From contig NZ_MWMO01000019.1 of the NCBI RefSeq assembly GCF_002556635.1, positions 1-64,000 on the forward strand: a DNA stretch of 64,000 bases, given 5' to 3'. Numbering within the stretch: the first letter of the stretch is position 1; each line of letters starts with the position of its first letter. A program made the translations under genes and the position numbers. Below the pieces are notes generated by a model. The model was not told the origin of the DNA. It did not search any database and saw nothing but the letters and a program-made list of their open reading frames with translations. This DNA comes from Novosphingobium sp. PC22D (GTDB lineage: Bacteria > Pseudomonadota > Alphaproteobacteria > Sphingomonadales > Sphingomonadaceae). This document shows positions 41,863 through 51,246 of this stretch, in pieces.

Positions 41863-43218
41863 ATGAGGGCCTTTCACAAGACGATGACGCTCGCACTCGC
41901 GCTCGCGGCAGGTGCGATTCCGCCGCAAGTGCTCGCCGCCGACGGGCTGAGCGAGGCGGTGGCCGCGGACTACGACGCGAAGCTCGAGGCGCTGTTCCTA
42001 GATTTCCACCGCAACCCGGAGCTTTCGCACAAGGAGCTTCGCACCGCCGGCATCATCGCGAGGGAACTGCGGGCGGTCGGTGTGGACGTCACCGAAGGCG
42101 TCGGCGGAACCGGCGTGGTCGGCGTGATGCGGAACGGGGCCGGGCCGACCGTGCTGGTTCGCGCCGACATGGATGGGCTGCCGATCGAGGAGGCGAGCGG
42201 GCTGGCCTATGCCTCGAAGGCGCGGCAGGTCGATGTCGAGGGGATCGAGCAGCCGGTGATGCACGCCTGCGGGCATGACGTGCACATCACCTCGCTGATC
42301 GGCACTGCGCGGCGCCTCTCCGAATTGAAGGATCGATGGAGCGGCACCGTCGTCTTCATCGCCCAGCCCGCCGAGGAGCGCGTCAACGGCGCCTCCGCGA
42401 TGCTCGAGGACGGCCTCTACGAACGCTTTCCCAAGCCCGACTACGCGCTGGCGTTCCACGTCGGCGCCCCGCTCGCCACGGGCCGGATCGAAATCCAGCC
42501 GGGAATCACCGCATCGACCTCGGATTCGGTCAACATAACCATCCACGGCGTCGGCACGCACGGCGCCTATCCGCACGCCGGCAAGGACCCGATCGTGATC
42601 GGCGCGGAGATCGTCATGGCGCTCCAGACGATCGTCTCGCGCGAGATTTCGCCGCTGCAACCGGCGGTCGTCACCGTCGGCGCGTTCCATGCCGGAGCCA
42701 AGCACAACATCATCTCGGACCGCGCCGAGCTGCAACTCACCGTGCGCTCTAACGACAACGAAGTGCGCGACAAGCTGATCGCCGCGATCGAGCGGATCGC
42801 CAAGGGCGTCGGGCGGATGAACGGCTTGCCCGACGACATGCTGCCCGAGATCGAAATCGTCCAGTCGACCCCGGTGACGATCAACGACAAGACCGTCACC
42901 GAGCGGATCGAGAAAGCCTTCACCACCCATTTCGGCGCCGACACGATCGTCACCGATTCGCCGCAGACCGGCATGGGCGCCGAGGACTTCGGCGTGCTGG
43001 TGACGCCCAACACCGATGTGCCGGGCGTTTACTTCAATGTCGGCGGCACGCCCAAGGCCGAACTCGACGCGCTGGAGAAGGCGGGCAAGCCCGAACCGGC
43101 GCACCACTCGCCGTTCTTCAAGATCGCGCCGGAACCGGCGGTCACGCTCGGCACCGAAGCGATGACGGTGGCCGTGTTCGACCTCCTCGCCCCCGATGCC
43201 GGCGCAGCTGCGGACTAG
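41863..43218 (+). CDS. Secreted M20-family amidohydrolase
   Basis: A 451-residue protein. ATG 41863 lies 9 nt after AGGGGA; ATG 41857 in the same frame is only 3 nt away, so the second is preferred. The signal peptide ends 'PPQVLAA'. Metal and catalytic blocks: 'FHRNPELSHKE', 'RADMDGLPI', 'HACGHDVHITSL', 'AQPAEERVNGA', 'GTHGAYPHAGKDP', 'MGAEDFGVL' and 'HHSPFF'. This is the IAA-amino acid/hippurate hydrolase subgroup. Export to the periplasm suggests hydrolysis of external N-acyl amino acids. Convergent with the DUF885 gene, 3 bp between stops. Confidence 0.92.
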   Translation: MRAFHKTMTLALALAAGAIPPQVLAADGLSEAVAADYDAKLEALFLDFHRNPELSHKELRTAGIIARELRAVGVDVTEGVGGTGVVGVMRNGAGPTVLVRADMDGLPIEEASGLAYASKARQVDVEGIEQPVMHACGHDVHITSLIGTARRLSELKDRWSGTVVFIAQPAEERVNGASAMLEDGLYERFPKPDYALAFHVGAPLATGRIEIQPGITASTSDSVNITIHGVGTHGAYPHAGKDPIVIGAEIVMALQTIVSREISPLQPAVVTVGAFHAGAKHNIISDRAELQLTVRSNDNEVRDKLIAAIERIAKGVGRMNGLPDDMLPEIEIVQSTPVTINDKTVTERIEKAFTTHFGADTIVTDSPQTGMGAEDFGVLVTPNTDVPGVYFNVGGTPKAELDALEKAGKPEPAHHSPFFKIAPEPAVTLGTEAMTVAVFDLLAPDAGAAAD

Positions 43219-43221
43219 CCG

Positions 43222-45030
43222 TCAGCCCATCCGCAGCTTCGCCGCAATCCGCTGATCGACGCGCTTCTCGAGCAGGTCGAGCGGCATCAGTCCCTCGCTC
43301 AGCACCGCGTGGAACCACGGCAGGCTGAACTTGTCGCCCAGTTTCGTCTGGGCGCGCCGGCGCAGTTCGAGCCACTTGTTGTGGCCGATCTTGTAGCTGC
43401 AGGCCTGCCCCGGCTGCGTGCAATAGCGCTCGATCTCGCGCTGGCTGCGCGCCTGCGGGAAGGCGACGGTATCGACGAGGTACCGGGTCGCCTTCTCGCG
43501 GCTCCAGCGCTTGGCGTGAATGCCGGTATCGACCACCAGCCGCGCGGCGCGGAACAGGAACGACTGGAGGTAGCCGGCCTTCTCGATTCCCGAGTAGCCG
43601 CCCAGTTCGTCGGCGAGCTGCTCGGCATAGAGCGCCCAGCCCTCGCCGTAGGCCGAAATGAACAACGTGCGCAGCAACAGCGGCACGTCGCCCGCCGTCG
43701 CCGCGTAGCTGAGCTGCAGGTGATGGCCGGGAACGCCCTCGTGGTAGGTCAGCGAGGGGAGCTGGTATTTCGGCCAGTCGGCCGTGTCCTTGAGGTTGAT
43801 CCAGTAGATCGCGTCGCGCGACCCGTCGAGCGCGGCACGCGAGTAATAGCCGTTCGACGCGCCGTCCTGAATCGCGGGCGGCACGCGGCGGATCTCGAGC
43901 GGCTTGTCGGGCACGTTCATGAAGGCCCTGGGCAGCAACGTCTTCATCTGCGCCACGCCATGGTTCAGGCTGGCGATCAGCGCTTCGCGGCCCGCGTCGG
44001 TGTTGGCGTAGACTTGCTCGGGCCGGGTGTTGAGCTTGGCCAGCCGCTCGCCCACGCTGCCGCCGGTGATCCCGGCATCGCCGAGGATTTCCTCGAGTTG
44101 CGCGCTGATCTCGGCGACTTGCCGCAAACCGATCTCATGGACCGCCTCGGGCGCGAGATCGGTCGTGGTGCTGTCCTTGAGCGCGGCGGCATAGATCGCC
44201 TCACCCTGATCAAGCCGCCAGACGCCGTCGCCCTCGGGCGTCCTGCCGCGCAGTTCGGCCATCAGCGCGGCCTGCCGGTCGAGCGCGGGATAGACCTCGG
44301 CCTCGACGATCTTCGCGGCCCGCGCGCGCCAGTCTCCGGCGATGCCCTTGGCTTCGGCGCGGCGCGCGACCGAATCGGCCAGTCCCGAAGCCTCGGGCCC
44401 GGGTTCGCGCAGCTTGCCCATCTGACCCAGCGTCAGATCGATCGACCAGCCGGGCGCGATCACCCCGCGCGGCGCGAGATCGCGCTGGTAGGCGGTCTCC
44501 TCGTCGAGCACTTCGGCGAAGGCGGAAAGCCGCGAAAGGTAGGCTTCGGCGTCGGCGGCCTCCTCGATCGTGTGCTGGCTGTTGAGGAAATCGGGAATGC
44601 CGAAATAGGCGCCGCCCTGCTGGAAGATCGGATAGGGCCGCCGGATCGAATCGAGTTCGAACGGGACCGCGGCGAGCCGCTGGCGATAGACGTACAACGC
44701 GACTTCGCGCTGGTTTTGCGCCGCAGGGCTGAGCGTCGCCGGATCGACCGCCTCGATCGCGGCGAGCCCGGCACGGTTGCGCGCCACGGTCTTCGCGTGG
44801 CCCGCGCTGCTTTCGTCATCGAGCCGCGATTTGAGCGCGGCGCGCTCGCCCTTGTCGAGACCGCTAGCGGTCGCCGATTCGGGCGAGGCATCGATCCCGG
44901 CGTAGAACAGCTCGTCGAGCAGGGCGGCGAAGGCCTCGTCCCCCGAGGCCGCCGCGAAAGCGGGCGCGGTGCTGACGGTGCCGACGGCCACAGCGGCGGC
45001 GCTGGCGGAGAGGAATTGGCGACGGTGCAT
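43222..45030 (-). CDS. DUF885 family putative metallohydrolase, Tat-exported
   Basis: A 602-residue protein. The N-terminus 'MHRRQFLSASAAAVAVG' has a twin-arginine motif and hydrophobic core, so folded export is likely. The catalytic zone is 'SLTYHEGVPGHHLQLSYA' near residue 430, a HExxxGHH zinc-type motif, with 'AYGEGWALYAEQLADELGGY' downstream; 'CTQPGQACSYKIGH' near the C-terminus is family-typical. DUF885 proteins resemble carboxypeptidases/oligopeptidases but lack defined substrates. It is adjacent to the secreted M20 hydrolase, so both may serve peptide or amide scavenging. Confidence 0.88.
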   Translation of the reverse strand: MHRRQFLSASAAAVAVGTVSTAPAFAAASGDEAFAALLDELFYAGIDASPESATASGLDKGERAALKSRLDDESSAGHAKTVARNRAGLAAIEAVDPATLSPAAQNQREVALYVYRQRLAAVPFELDSIRRPYPIFQQGGAYFGIPDFLNSQHTIEEAADAEAYLSRLSAFAEVLDEETAYQRDLAPRGVIAPGWSIDLTLGQMGKLREPGPEASGLADSVARRAEAKGIAGDWRARAAKIVEAEVYPALDRQAALMAELRGRTPEGDGVWRLDQGEAIYAAALKDSTTTDLAPEAVHEIGLRQVAEISAQLEEILGDAGITGGSVGERLAKLNTRPEQVYANTDAGREALIASLNHGVAQMKTLLPRAFMNVPDKPLEIRRVPPAIQDGASNGYYSRAALDGSRDAIYWINLKDTADWPKYQLPSLTYHEGVPGHHLQLSYAATAGDVPLLLRTLFISAYGEGWALYAEQLADELGGYSGIEKAGYLQSFLFRAARLVVDTGIHAKRWSREKATRYLVDTVAFPQARSQREIERYCTQPGQACSYKIGHNKWLELRRRAQTKLGDKFSLPWFHAVLSEGLMPLDLLEKRVDQRIAAKLRMG

Positions 45031-45108
45031 GGAAGTTGTCCATTTCTGAAATTTTCTGTGCTGTCGCGTTTGCCCCCATTGCGCACAGGCCGCAAGCCCG
45101 AGCGACCC

Positions 45109-45588
45109 TCAGCCGATCCGGTAGAAGTCGGCCACGCGATCGAGCGCGAGGCGGAGCACAAGCTTGCCGCTGCGCGTCGGCCAGCCAAGCGCGCGTTCGG
45201 CATCGGGCAGTCCCTCGCCCGCGCAGACGACGCGCCACAGGATATCCGACAATCCGGAGCCGGCGGCGGCGACGGCACCATCGAACCGGGCCTTGGCGGC
45301 AATCTGGCGTTCGGTCGGGCTCAATCCCGCGTCGGGACCGCCTTTCGTCCGCACCGGATCCCAGCGCATCGTCAGACGCTGACTGAGCTGGGCGAACTCC
45401 CAATCCGCCCGCAGCCGCTCGCCGGCGTCGAATTGCCGCTCGTCGAGATGGCCGCGCGCGTGGAGCCAGGCGACCGGCGACTCGGCGAGATTGACGGTGG
45501 CGGTGCGACGCCCCCGCGCGGCCCCCGCACGCCGCCTCGGCCCTTCCTCGGTAAGTTCGCGTTCGACGAGATGGCGCTTCACGGGCAT
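45109..45588 (-). CDS. DUF6456 domain protein
   Basis: A 159-residue soluble protein. 'NLAESPVAWLHARG' near residue 32, 'FDAGERLRADWEFAQL', 'SDILWRVVCAGEGLPDAER' and 'PTRSGKLVLRLALDRVADFY' match the alphaproteobacterial DUF6456 family, often annotated as DNA-binding because related proteins carry a helix-turn-helix before this domain; here the N-terminus is a basic tail without one. It is divergent from the HTH regulator 93 bp away, suggesting a shared regulatory region. Confidence 0.85.
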   Translation of the reverse strand: MPVKRHLVERELTEEGPRRRAGAARGRRTATVNLAESPVAWLHARGHLDERQFDAGERLRADWEFAQLSQRLTMRWDPVRTKGGPDAGLSPTERQIAAKARFDGAVAAAGSGLSDILWRVVCAGEGLPDAERALGWPTRSGKLVLRLALDRVADFYRIG

Positions 45589-45681
45589 TTCCTCCTTCGC
45601 TGGTCAGACGATTCGACACTTGCCCAATCGCGAGGTCTGTAGGAAAGCCTTGAACCGATTTGGTTCTCCGGGATCGTTCGC

Positions 45682-46248
45682 ATGATCAACCGCATCCGGG
45701 ATGTCCGCAAGGCCAAGGGGCTTACCCTCGCCGACGTGGCGGCGCGTTGCACCCCACCCACCACGGCGCAGACGGTGGGCCGGCTGGAGACGGGCACCCG
45801 CACCCTCTCGCTCGACTGGATGAACCGGATCGGTGCCGCGCTGGATGTCGAGCCGACGCTGCTCGTGCGCGGCGAGGAAGCCGACGGCCCCAAGGTCGTC
45901 GCGCGGCTGATCGACAAGGACGTCGAATCGATCGGCAAGCCGCGCGAGGCGGTGCTTCACCACGGCTCGTCGGGCGATATCGTAGTCATCGAAGTCGAGG
46001 TGAGCAGCGGCGAATACCGGGCGGGCGACCAGATCTGGTTGCGCATGGTCTCGCCCGAAGACCTCGCCCGGCACATCAATCGCGACGTGCTCGTCGCCCG
46101 GGCCGAAGGACGATTCGCTTTCGGACGTCTGTTCGACAGTGACGGCCCCCGCGTGGGGGTGCTACCGCTCGGCACAGGACAAAGGCAGATCGTTATCGAA
46201 CACCCGCTCTGGATCGCGGTCGCCTATATGCTGGTCAGGACCTTCTAG
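45682..46248 (+). CDS. XRE-type HTH regulator with C-terminal S24/LexA-like domain
   Basis: A 188-residue protein. Residues 1-58 form an XRE helix-turn-helix ('IRDVRKAKGLTLADVAARC', 'TAQTVGRLETGTRTLSLDWM'). Residues about 85-185 look like the beta-rich domain of S24/CI-like repressors ('YRAGDQIWLRMVSPEDL', 'RDVLVARAEGRFAFGRLF', 'LGTGQRQIVIEHPLWIAVAY' less its end), but no clear Ser-Lys dyad is evident, so self-cleavage is doubtful. A glycosyltransferase starts one base after its stop. Confidence 0.82.
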   Translation: MINRIRDVRKAKGLTLADVAARCTPPTTAQTVGRLETGTRTLSLDWMNRIGAALDVEPTLLVRGEEADGPKVVARLIDKDVESIGKPREAVLHHGSSGDIVVIEVEVSSGEYRAGDQIWLRMVSPEDLARHINRDVLVARAEGRFAFGRLFDSDGPRVGVLPLGTGQRQIVIEHPLWIAVAYMLVRTF

Positions 46249-46249
46249 C

Positions 46250-47476
46250 TTGCGCATTCTTTCCCTTGCGACGCTCTTCCCCAATCCCGTTCGCCCCTCA
46301 TTCGGCATCTTCGTCGGCAACCAGATGCGCGCGGTTTCGACCCGGGACGACGTCGATCTGACGATGATCAGCCCGATCGGCGTGCCGCCCTGGCCGCTTT
46401 CGCGCCGCGAGCCCTACGACAAGCTGAAGCGCATTCCCGACATGAGCGACGAAGTCGGGCTTCCGGTCCACTATCCCAAGTTCACGCTTTTCCCCCGCAT
46501 CGGCGGCGATTCGAACCCCAGCCGCATCCTGTCCGCTGTGCTGCCGCTCGCCGAAAAGCTCCATGCCGAAAAGCCGTTCGACATCGTCGATGCCCAGTTC
46601 TTCTTTCCCGACGGCCCGGCCGCTGCGAAGATCGCGCGCAAGCTCGGCCTGCCGCTGACCATCAAGTCGCGCGGCGGCGACATCCACTACTGGGGCAAGC
46701 GCTCCTCGGCGCTCGCGCAGATGCTTGAAGCCGCGCGCCAGTCGGCAGGCATGCTCGCGGTGAGTCGGGCGCTGCGCGAAGACATGATCGCGCTCGGCAT
46801 GCCCGCCGACCGCATCGCGGTGCATTACACCGGGCTCGACCGCGAGCGCTTCCACCCGATCGAGCGCGGTGCCGCCCGGGCGCTCGTGTCGGCGATGCCC
46901 AACCTCGGCATCTGGTCGGAAGGCCCGCTGATCGTCACGCCGGGCGCGCTGATCGAGCGCAAGGGGCAACGCCTCGCGATCGCCAGCCTCACGCATCTGC
47001 CCGAAGCGCGGCTGGCGCTCGCCGGCGTCGGCGAGGAGGAGCAGTCGCTGCGCCAGCTCGCCAAGGATCTCGGCGTTGCCGACCGAGTGCACTTCCTCGG
47101 CCTGGTGCCGCACGACGTATTGCCGCAGCTTCTCTGTGCGGCCGACGTGGTGGTGCTGCCTTCGAGCAGCGAAGGGCTGGCCAACGTGTGGATCGAGGCG
47201 CTGGCTTGCGGCACGCCGCTGGTCATCCCCGATATCGGCGGCGCCTCCGAGATCGTGCGCGACCGCGCCGCCGGCCGCCTGGTCGAGCGCGACGCGACCT
47301 CGATCGCCGAAGCCGTCACCGACATTCTCGCCGATCCGCCGGCGCAAACCGACGTCGCCGCGCACGCACGCAACTTCAGCTGGAGCGTCAACGCCGAGAA
47401 CCTGGTGCGGTTCTGGCAGGACGTGCTCGCGGGAAACGCCGTCGGCCTGCGCGAACCCGAGCCCGCCGCGAGCTGA
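46250..47476 (+). CDS. Glycosyltransferase family 4 protein
   Basis: A 408-residue GT-B enzyme. The start is inferred at TTG 46250, because the conserved N-terminus 'RILSLATLFPNPVRPSFGIF' begins there and AGGA lies 9 nt upstream; longer starts overlap the HTH gene. Nucleotide-sugar binding half: 'GALIERKGQRLAIASLTHL', 'VHFLGLVPHDVLPQLLCAAD', and the E-x7-E region 'SSEGLANVWIEALACGTPLV'. It probably transfers a hexose to a surface glycan or lipid; acceptor unknown. It is convergent with secF. Confidence 0.88.
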   Translation: MRILSLATLFPNPVRPSFGIFVGNQMRAVSTRDDVDLTMISPIGVPPWPLSRREPYDKLKRIPDMSDEVGLPVHYPKFTLFPRIGGDSNPSRILSAVLPLAEKLHAEKPFDIVDAQFFFPDGPAAAKIARKLGLPLTIKSRGGDIHYWGKRSSALAQMLEAARQSAGMLAVSRALREDMIALGMPADRIAVHYTGLDRERFHPIERGAARALVSAMPNLGIWSEGPLIVTPGALIERKGQRLAIASLTHLPEARLALAGVGEEEQSLRQLAKDLGVADRVHFLGLVPHDVLPQLLCAADVVVLPSSSEGLANVWIEALACGTPLVIPDIGGASEIVRDRAAGRLVERDATSIAEAVTDILADPPAQTDVAAHARNFSWSVNAENLVRFWQDVLAGNAVGLREPEPAAS

Positions 47477-47510
47477 TCGCGCAGACCGCTCCGGCGGGCA
47501 GGGCGCGCCG

Positions 47511-48491
47511 TCAGCCGCCGCGTTCGCGGGCGAGCCGCTCCTGCCGGTCCATCTCGCTTTCCTTCGGGACGAAGCTGTCAGTGCTCACGCGCAGCCAGAT
47601 CAGGATCGGCGCGGCCATGTAGATCGAGCTGTAGGTGCCCACGAAGATGCCCAGCACGATCGCGGCGGTGAGGCCGAACAGGCTTTCCGGACCGAAGAAC
47701 AGCAGCGGCAGCAGTGCGATCAGCAGCGTGGCCGAGGTCATCACCGTGCGCGCCAGCGTCTCGTTCACCGAAAGGTCGAGCAGTTCGACGATCGGCATTC
47801 GGCGATACTTCTTCAGGTTCTCGCGGATACGGTCGTAGACCACGATCGTATCGTTGAGCGAATAGCCGATGATGGCGAGGATCGCGGCAATGATCTGGAG
47901 GCTGAATTCGAGCTGGAACAGCGCGAACATCCCCAGCGTCAACGACACGTCGTGGAACAGCGCGAAGAGCGCCCCCACACCGAACTGCCACTCGAAGCGC
48001 ACCCAGATGTAGATCGCGATCGCCAGCATCGCCGCGAGCAGCGCATAGATCGCCTTCTCGCGGAACTCGCCCGAGACCTTGCCCGAGACCGTATCGATCC
48101 CGTCGACCCGCACGTCGGCATGGTTGGCGCGCAGGGCGCCGACGATCTGGTTGCTGATCTTCTCGGCCATGCCGGGATTGCCCTCGGCCTCGGGCGGCAG
48201 CTTGGTGCGGATCGAGACTTCGTTCGGCGCGCCGAAGCGCTGGATCACCGGATCGCCGTAGCCGAGCCCGCCGACCAGATCGCGAAGTTCGGCGACCGGG
48301 GCTTCCTCTTCCTGGGTGAAGGCGACGCGGATTTCCTGGCCTCCGGCGAAATCGACGCCGTAGTTGAGCCCCTGCGTCATCACCAGCGCCCAGCTCGCGA
48401 TGATCAGGACCACACTGATGATGTAGAAGGGCACGCGCCACTTGAGGAAGTGGATGTTGGTGTTCTCGGGAACCAGCTTGAGCAGTTTCAT
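47511..48491 (-). CDS. secF: Protein translocase subunit SecF
   Basis: A 326-residue membrane protein with six helices. 'GLNYGVDFAGGQEIRV' at residues 40-55, 'FEWQFGVGALFALFHDVSLT' trimmed, 'IIGYSLNDTIVVYDRIREN' and 'SVNETLARTVMTS' are diagnostic RND-superfamily SecF motifs. With SecD and YajC it uses the proton gradient to complete export through SecYEG. It starts 13 bp after the secD stop. Confidence 0.96.
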   Translation of the reverse strand: MKLLKLVPENTNIHFLKWRVPFYIISVVLIIASWALVMTQGLNYGVDFAGGQEIRVAFTQEEEAPVAELRDLVGGLGYGDPVIQRFGAPNEVSIRTKLPPEAEGNPGMAEKISNQIVGALRANHADVRVDGIDTVSGKVSGEFREKAIYALLAAMLAIAIYIWVRFEWQFGVGALFALFHDVSLTLGMFALFQLEFSLQIIAAILAIIGYSLNDTIVVYDRIRENLKKYRRMPIVELLDLSVNETLARTVMTSATLLIALLPLLFFGPESLFGLTAAIVLGIFVGTYSSIYMAAPILIWLRVSTDSFVPKESEMDRQERLARERGG

Positions 48492-48504
48492 CGTCCGGCC
48501 CTCC

Positions 48505-50112
48505 TTAGACGTGCAGCTCGGTCGGCCGCGCCTTGCGCAGCCACGAGGCGACCCACATGCGGGTCAGCGCGACGCCGGTGAAGACGCTGGTGAACAGGCC
48601 GATGATGAGAACCACGGCGAAGCCGCGGACCGGCCCCGAGCCGAACAGGAACAGCAGCGCGCCGGCGATGAAGTTGGTGACGTTGGCGTCGTAGATCGCG
48701 CGGCTCGCTTCCTTGTAGCCGTTCTCGACCGCCGCGATCACTCGCCGCCCGCGCTTTCGCTCCTCCCGCATGCGTTCGTAGATCAGCACGTTGGCGTCGA
48801 CCGCCGCGCCGATCGTGAGCACGAAACCGGCGATGCCCGGCAGCGTCAGCGTCGTGTTCATCAGCGCCATGATCCCCAGGATCATGAGCACGTTGAGCAC
48901 CAGCGCGCAGGTCGCGTAGATGCCGAAGCGGCCGTAGCTCGCGATCATCAACAGCACCACCAGCAACGAGCCGACGCCCATCGCGATGAGGCCCTTCTGG
49001 ATCGAATCGGCGCCGAGGTCCGGCCCGACGGTGCGTTCCTCGACGACGGTCAGGTCGACCGGCAGCGCGCCCGAGCGCAAGGCGATGGCGAGCTGGTTCG
49101 CGGTCTCGACATTGAAGCCGCCCGAGATCTGCGCCGACCCGCCCAGGATCGGTTCGTTGATGTTCGGCGCCGAAAGCACCTTGCCGTCGAGGATGATGGC
49201 GAAGGGGCGATTGACGTTCTCGCTGGTGAGTTTGGCGAACTTGGCCCCGCCGGTCTGGTCGAAGGTGATCGAGACGACCGCGGAGTTGTTCTGCGGATCG
49301 AAAGTCTGGCGCGCATCGGTGAGGTTGTCGCCCTTGATGCCGCCGAGACGGCGCACCGCGAGCGCCTGCACCCCGCCCGCGCCCGCCGGGTCGGCATAAG
49401 GCACGATCTCGCTGCCCGGCGGAGCGATGCCCTGCGCGACGTCGCTGGGAGTCGCGGTCGGATCGACCAGCTTGAACTCGAGCTTCGCGGTCTGGCCGAG
49501 CAGGTTCTTGAGCGCCTGCGGGTCCTGCAGCCCCGGCACCTGGACGACGATGCGCTCTTCGCCCTGGCGAATGATCGTCGGCTCGCGCGTGCCCAGCGCG
49601 TCGATCCGCTTGCGCACGACCTCGATCGCCGATTCCATCGCGTTCGAGACCGCCTGGTCGAGCCCCGCCTCGGTCGGCGTCAGGACGAAGCGGCTGCCGT
49701 CGACCACCTCGATCGTCCAGTCACGCTGGCCGGTGAGCCCGGCCCCGTAGGTCAGCGGCTCGATCTCGTCGCGCGCGGCGTCGACCTGCGCGGGATCGCG
49801 CAGCATGAACGAAAGCCGCCCGCCGCTGCTAGAGATATCGCCGATGCGGATGCGCGGATTGGCGAGGCGGAGCCGGCCACGGACCGATTCCTCCATGTTC
49901 TCGATGCGCTGCTGCGCCACCTGCCCCTTGTCCGCCTCGAGCAGGATGTGGCTGCCGCCGGCGAGGTCGAGCCCGAGGTTGATCGTCGGGTCGGGCAGGT
50001 ATCGCGGCCAGCCCACGTTGGCCACCGCGAACAGCGAGGGAAGCGCGCAGGCCAGGGCGAACAGCGTGACGCCCCAGAACCACACGCGCTTCCAGAGAGG
50101 AAAATCGAGCAT
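48505..50112 (-). CDS. secD: Protein translocase subunit SecD
   Basis: A 535-residue partner of SecF from ATG 50112. One N-terminal helix, 'TINLGLDLAGGSHILLEAD', a large periplasmic P1 domain ('EPTIIRQGEERIVVQVPGLQD' shortened, 'FDQTGGAKFAKLTSENVNR'), then five helices with 'GAAVDANVLIYERMREE' and 'ANVTNFIAGALLFLFGSGPV'. It is 8 bp after yajC and 13 bp before secF. Confidence 0.96.
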   Translation of the reverse strand: MLDFPLWKRVWFWGVTLFALACALPSLFAVANVGWPRYLPDPTINLGLDLAGGSHILLEADKGQVAQQRIENMEESVRGRLRLANPRIRIGDISSSGGRLSFMLRDPAQVDAARDEIEPLTYGAGLTGQRDWTIEVVDGSRFVLTPTEAGLDQAVSNAMESAIEVVRKRIDALGTREPTIIRQGEERIVVQVPGLQDPQALKNLLGQTAKLEFKLVDPTATPSDVAQGIAPPGSEIVPYADPAGAGGVQALAVRRLGGIKGDNLTDARQTFDPQNNSAVVSITFDQTGGAKFAKLTSENVNRPFAIILDGKVLSAPNINEPILGGSAQISGGFNVETANQLAIALRSGALPVDLTVVEERTVGPDLGADSIQKGLIAMGVGSLLVVLLMIASYGRFGIYATCALVLNVLMILGIMALMNTTLTLPGIAGFVLTIGAAVDANVLIYERMREERKRGRRVIAAVENGYKEASRAIYDANVTNFIAGALLFLFGSGPVRGFAVVLIIGLFTSVFTGVALTRMWVASWLRKARPTELHV

Positions 50113-50120
50113 GGCGCCGC

Positions 50121-50456
50121 TCAATCGTTCGCGGGGGTTGCGCCCTTGGGCGGATTGACGTCGGTGATCGTGTGCTTGACCGCCTTGACGCGCACGCCCT
50201 GGGCAATCTCGACCTCGGCGTAGTGCTCGTCGACCCTGACGACCTTGCCGACCAGGCCGCCGCCGGTCAGCACTTCATCGCCCTTCTTGAGCGCCTCGAC
50301 CTTCTGGCGATGCTCCTTCTGCCGCCGCATCTGCGGGCGCAGGATGAGGAACCAGAAGATCACGCCCATCGCCACGAGCGGCAGGAACTGCATCCATGCC
50401 GGCGGCGCCGAACCGGCCGAACCGGCGGCGAGGAGATCGAGAACCGTGTCGTTCAT
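50121..50456 (-). CDS. yajC: Preprotein translocase subunit YajC
   Basis: A 111-residue protein with one helix ('WMQFLPLVAMGVIFWFLIL') followed by the family hallmark 'RPQMRRQKEHRQKVEALKKGD' minus a residue and 'VLTGGGLVGKVVRVDEHYAEV'. It heads yajC-secD-secF. ATG 50456 is chosen for fit to family length; upstream ribosome signals are weak. Confidence 0.95.
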   Translation of the reverse strand: MNDTVLDLLAAGSAGSAPPAWMQFLPLVAMGVIFWFLILRPQMRRQKEHRQKVEALKKGDEVLTGGGLVGKVVRVDEHYAEVEIAQGVRVKAVKHTITDVNPPKGATPAND

Positions 50457-50660
50457 CTTGCGAATTGGCTTTCTTGTCGTTCTTGTCGCGATGCGCGCCC
50501 CACGGCGGCTTGCCGAAGCGGCGCGCCCCCGGGCTCGCGTTGCCCATCTGCGCGGGCGGTTAGCAACAAAGACCGGCACTGGCAACGCGCCCCGCGACAC
50601 GACCCGTCGCCAGAGCGCTTGCACTCGCGCCACGGCCCGACTATAGGCCCTCGCCTCGGT

Positions 50661-50737
50661 CGGGACGTAGCGCAGCCTGGTAGCGCATCACACTGGGGGT
50701 GTGGGGGTCGGAGGTTCGAATCCTCTCGTCCCGACCA
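50661..50737 (+). tRNA. tRNA-Pro, anticodon GGG
   Basis: A 77-nt cloverleaf with encoded CCA: acceptor CGGGACG pairs with CGTCCCG, D-stem GCGC/GCGC, anticodon stem TCACA/TGTGG with loop CTGGGGG (anticodon GGG), T-stem GGAGG/CCTCT with loop TTCGAAT. It is oriented away from the sec cluster and immediately precedes the accessory, IS-rich region; tRNA 3' ends are common integration sites. Confidence 0.96.
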
Positions 50738-50811
50738 ATTTACCGGCATTAGGCAGCAAGCGCACCAACGCCAGGATAGATGACATCGCTCGCGACGCGT
50801 AATGTCGGCAC

Positions 50812-51246
50812 ATGACGGACTATGTGGGTGACGGGCTTATTGCCAAGCGGCGGGCAGAGATAGCGGGCGAATTCCGGGCAGCACATGACCGGGTTTCCAA
50901 GCCGGTGCAAGATCTATCCGCGATAGACGGCGCGCTGGCAGTCGTGGCTCCTAACATGGAAGTTGAGGCCATTCGGCCCAAGATATCCGCCCACCGGAAG
51001 ACTGGTCCTCGCGCGCACAGATTGACTCGCCTTGTGCTGTCCATCCCGCAGAAAACGCGCGATCCTCTCGCGACTCGCGAGATCGCTGGCCAGATGATCT
51101 TGGAGCGCGGTCTGGTGCTGGAGACCGGAAGTCGTTCCACTCTTGGTTCGGCGCGTAGGAGCTGCCCTAAGGCATCAGAGGGAGAAAGGGCTGGTGGTAT
51201 CGTCGGAGACCGTGGAAACTATCAGTTATGCGTAATCGCACGCTAG
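50812..51246 (+). pseudogene. Mobile-region hypothetical protein, internally frame-shifted
   Basis: The frame from ATG 50812 gives 144 residues. 'LIAKRRAEIAGEFRAAHDRV' through 'REIAGQMILERGLVLE' resembles a small hypothetical protein often seen beside recombinases in alphaproteobacterial islands. Residues about 106-134 then look like nonsense, whereas the +1 frame over the same DNA (about 51150-51215) reads 'VGAALRHQREKGLVVSSE', which is what should follow. The original frame returns for the C-terminal 'GNYQLCVIAR'. Two compensating indels therefore scramble about 30 residues. No ribosome site is evident. Confidence 0.6.
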
